Source: Paramagnetospirillum magneticum AMB-1 (GTDB lineage Bacteria; Pseudomonadota; Alphaproteobacteria; Rhodospirillales; Magnetospirillaceae). Taken from it: a DNA stretch of 64,000 nucleotides. Below the pieces are notes generated by a model, which saw only the letters and a list, made by a program, of their open reading frames with translations, was not told where the DNA came from and searched no databases. The number at the start of each line of letters is the position of its first letter. Position 1 is the first letter of the stretch. The translations under genes and the position numbers were made by a program. The stretch lies in contig NC_007626.1 in the NCBI RefSeq assembly GCF_000009985.1, positions 4,903,149 through 4,967,148 on the forward strand. Reading direction: 5' to 3'. Below are positions 60,845-64,000 of the stretch, piece by piece.

Positions 60845-61293
60845 TTGAGGGGGACTCCTTCATGACGCAGCAGGAATTCCTTGGTCTCCACGCCATCGAT
60901 GCCGGAATAGCCGCCCATGGCGCCATTGGCGCCCAGCACGCGGTGGCAGGGAATGATCACCGGAATAGGATTGCGACCGCAGGCGCCGCCCAGCGCACGG
61001 GGCGCGGTACCCAATTCCTCGGCCAGTTCGCCATAGCTCCGGGTCTGGCCGAAGGGAATCCGCGACAGGGCCGCCCACACCTTCTGCTGGAAGGCGGTGC
61101 CGTGCGGCGCCAGCGGCAAGTCGAAGCTGGTGCGCTTGCCGTCGAAATACTCCTCCAGCTGGTCGCGGGCCTTGAGCAGCAGGGGAGTCTCGTCGTTCTC
61201 GGGCAGGAAGCCCCAATCCACCGCGACGATGGCGCCATCGGCTTCGAACAGGGCCAGCGGCCCGATGGGGGAATTGAAGGCGAGTTGCGGCAT
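60841..61293 (-). CDS. ogt: Methylated-DNA-protein cysteine methyltransferase
   Basis: 150 aa from ATG 61293. O6-alkylguanine repair with the suicide cysteine in IPVIIPCHRVLGANGAMGGYSGI; FQQKVWAALSRIPFGQTRSYGELA is the DNA-binding helix-turn-helix. The longer frame upstream overlaps the next gene and is rejected. Confidence 0.96.
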   Translation of the reverse strand: MPQLAFNSPIGPLALFEADGAIVAVDWGFLPENDETPLLLKARDQLEEYFDGKRTSFDLPLAPHGTAFQQKVWAALSRIPFGQTRSYGELAEELGTAPRALGGACGRNPIPVIIPCHRVLGANGAMGGYSGIDGVETKEFLLRHEGVPLK

Positions 61294-61301
61294 GGTGGCG
61301 G

Positions 61302-63317
<2,016 letters not shown>

Positions 63318-63407
63318 TCATCGATCCTTGAAACGGCAGGACATTGCGCCGGGGGAGGCTAATGCTTAGTTTGGGTGAAAGTGGGCCGAGCGCAAGACGA
63401 GGACGAC

Positions 63408-63662
63408 ATGAAGATTACCGTGGACGTGGATTGTACCCCAGAGGAGGCCCGGACCTTTCTCGGGCTGCCCGACGTCAAGCCCATGCAGGAAGCCCTGCTG
63501 AAGCAGATCCAGGATCAGATGGCCGCCAATCTGCACGCCATGGAACCGGAGACCATGCTGAAGGTCTGGCTGCCCGCCGGGGTCCAGGGCATGGAGCAGC
63601 TGCAGAAGATGTTCTGGTCCCAGTTCTCCTCCGGCTCGCGCCCCAAGGAGAGCAAGCCGTGA
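63408..63662 (+). CDS. DUF6489-like small protein, 84 aa
   Basis: MKITVDVDCTPEEARTFLGLPDVKPMQEALLKQIQDQMAANLHAM. The motif TPEEARTFLGLPDVxP is widespread in alphaproteobacteria, often beside phasin-like genes; function unknown. GTGA overlap with the ferredoxin gene. Confidence 0.85.
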   Translation: MKITVDVDCTPEEARTFLGLPDVKPMQEALLKQIQDQMAANLHAMEPETMLKVWLPAGVQGMEQLQKMFWSQFSSGSRPKESKP

Positions 63663-64000
63663 GCCGCCTGCCCGGCGATCCACCCGATTATTTCCGGGTC
63701 CATGTCTTCATCTGCACCAATCGCCGTCCCGACGACAACAAGCGCGGCTCGTGCGCCGGGCGGGGTTCCGAGGCGCTGCGCGAACACATGAAGGACGCCC
63801 AGAAGAAGCTCGGCCTCAAGGATGTACGGATCAACTCCGCCGGCTGCCTCGACCGCTGCGGCAAGGGGCCGGTGATGGTGATCTATCCCGAGGGCATCTG
63901 GTACAGCTTCAATAGCGTGGCCGACCTGGATGAAATTCTCGAGACGCATATCGTCGGGGGCGGCCGGGTCGAGCGTCTGATGCTCGCGCCCAATTCCTGA
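63659..64000 (+). CDS. 2Fe-2S ferredoxin-like protein
   Basis: 113 aa, GTG start with AAGGAG upstream, complete and ending on the last base. Thioredoxin-like ferredoxin: CTNRRPDDNKRGSC and CLDRCGKGPVMVIYPEGIWY give the four cysteines of a [2Fe-2S] site (TRX-Fd, as in NuoE or Clostridium pasteurianum type). Electron partner unknown. Confidence 0.93.
   Translation: MSRLPGDPPDYFRVHVFICTNRRPDDNKRGSCAGRGSEALREHMKDAQKKLGLKDVRINSAGCLDRCGKGPVMVIYPEGIWYSFNSVADLDEILETHIVGGGRVERLMLAPNS

Overview
The window reads as a high-GC alphaproteobacterial chromosome of the order Rhodospirillales, most like a magnetospirillum. This rests on the gene order around hemE and the his operon, the TIGR02302 and MJ0042-type proteins, and codon use. 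No magnetosome gene is present, so the genus is an inference. Nearly all host genes belong to recognisable core families, packed in short operons with many ATGA or GTGA overlaps.

Layout. 1-17.7 kb is core: the lysA 3' end, a TIGR02302 protein, an MJ0042 zinc-ribbon protein, a PAS-PAS-GGDEF-EAL protein, dapB, grpE-hrcA, rph-rdgB, hemW, an LpoA-like lipoprotein, rsmI-yraN, a BON lipoprotein, a SirB1-like protein and gshB. 18.4-37.9 kb is one host gene, comM, split into three pieces by two unrelated mobile elements. The first is a 12,308-bp element (about 19,063-31,377) with serine-integrase-type att arms, a damaged large serine integrase, phage genes (terminase-small-like HTH protein, a 1,529-aa tape measure protein), a small serine recombinase and a HUH replication-initiator-like protein. 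The second is a 5,668-bp element (31,655-37,322) with 26-bp perfect terminal inverted repeats and an 8-bp target duplication. It has no recognisable transposase and carries a truncated carbamoyltransferase, two glycosyltransferases and unknown genes. Removing both elements and one copy of each duplication restores an uninterrupted 504-codon comM plus stop.

38-64 kb is core again: a hypothetical gene, HIT, hisE-F-A-H-B, an M48 lipoprotein, hslVU, a Crp/Fnr regulator, an XRE regulator, smr, a membrane protein, mltA, tim44-like, fxsA, secB, dnaQ, coaE, aroE, maf and ppsR. A DnaA-box-rich gap follows (54,892-55,285), then hemE, hemH, hemJ and rho, then a membrane protein, qor, ogt, a DUF255 protein, a DUF6489-like protein and a 2Fe-2S ferredoxin. 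The ppsR/hemE gap with two perfect and several near-perfect DnaA boxes is the likely chromosomal origin, as at Caulobacter hemE.

A family of stacked stem-loops recurs at gene 3' ends (at least ten places). Each copy is a run of GC-rich hairpins with loops of about 4 nt, often with longer arms that pair with each other. They probably end transcription in both directions and in one case supply the C-terminus of a protein (coaE). No tRNA, rRNA or CRISPR array was seen.
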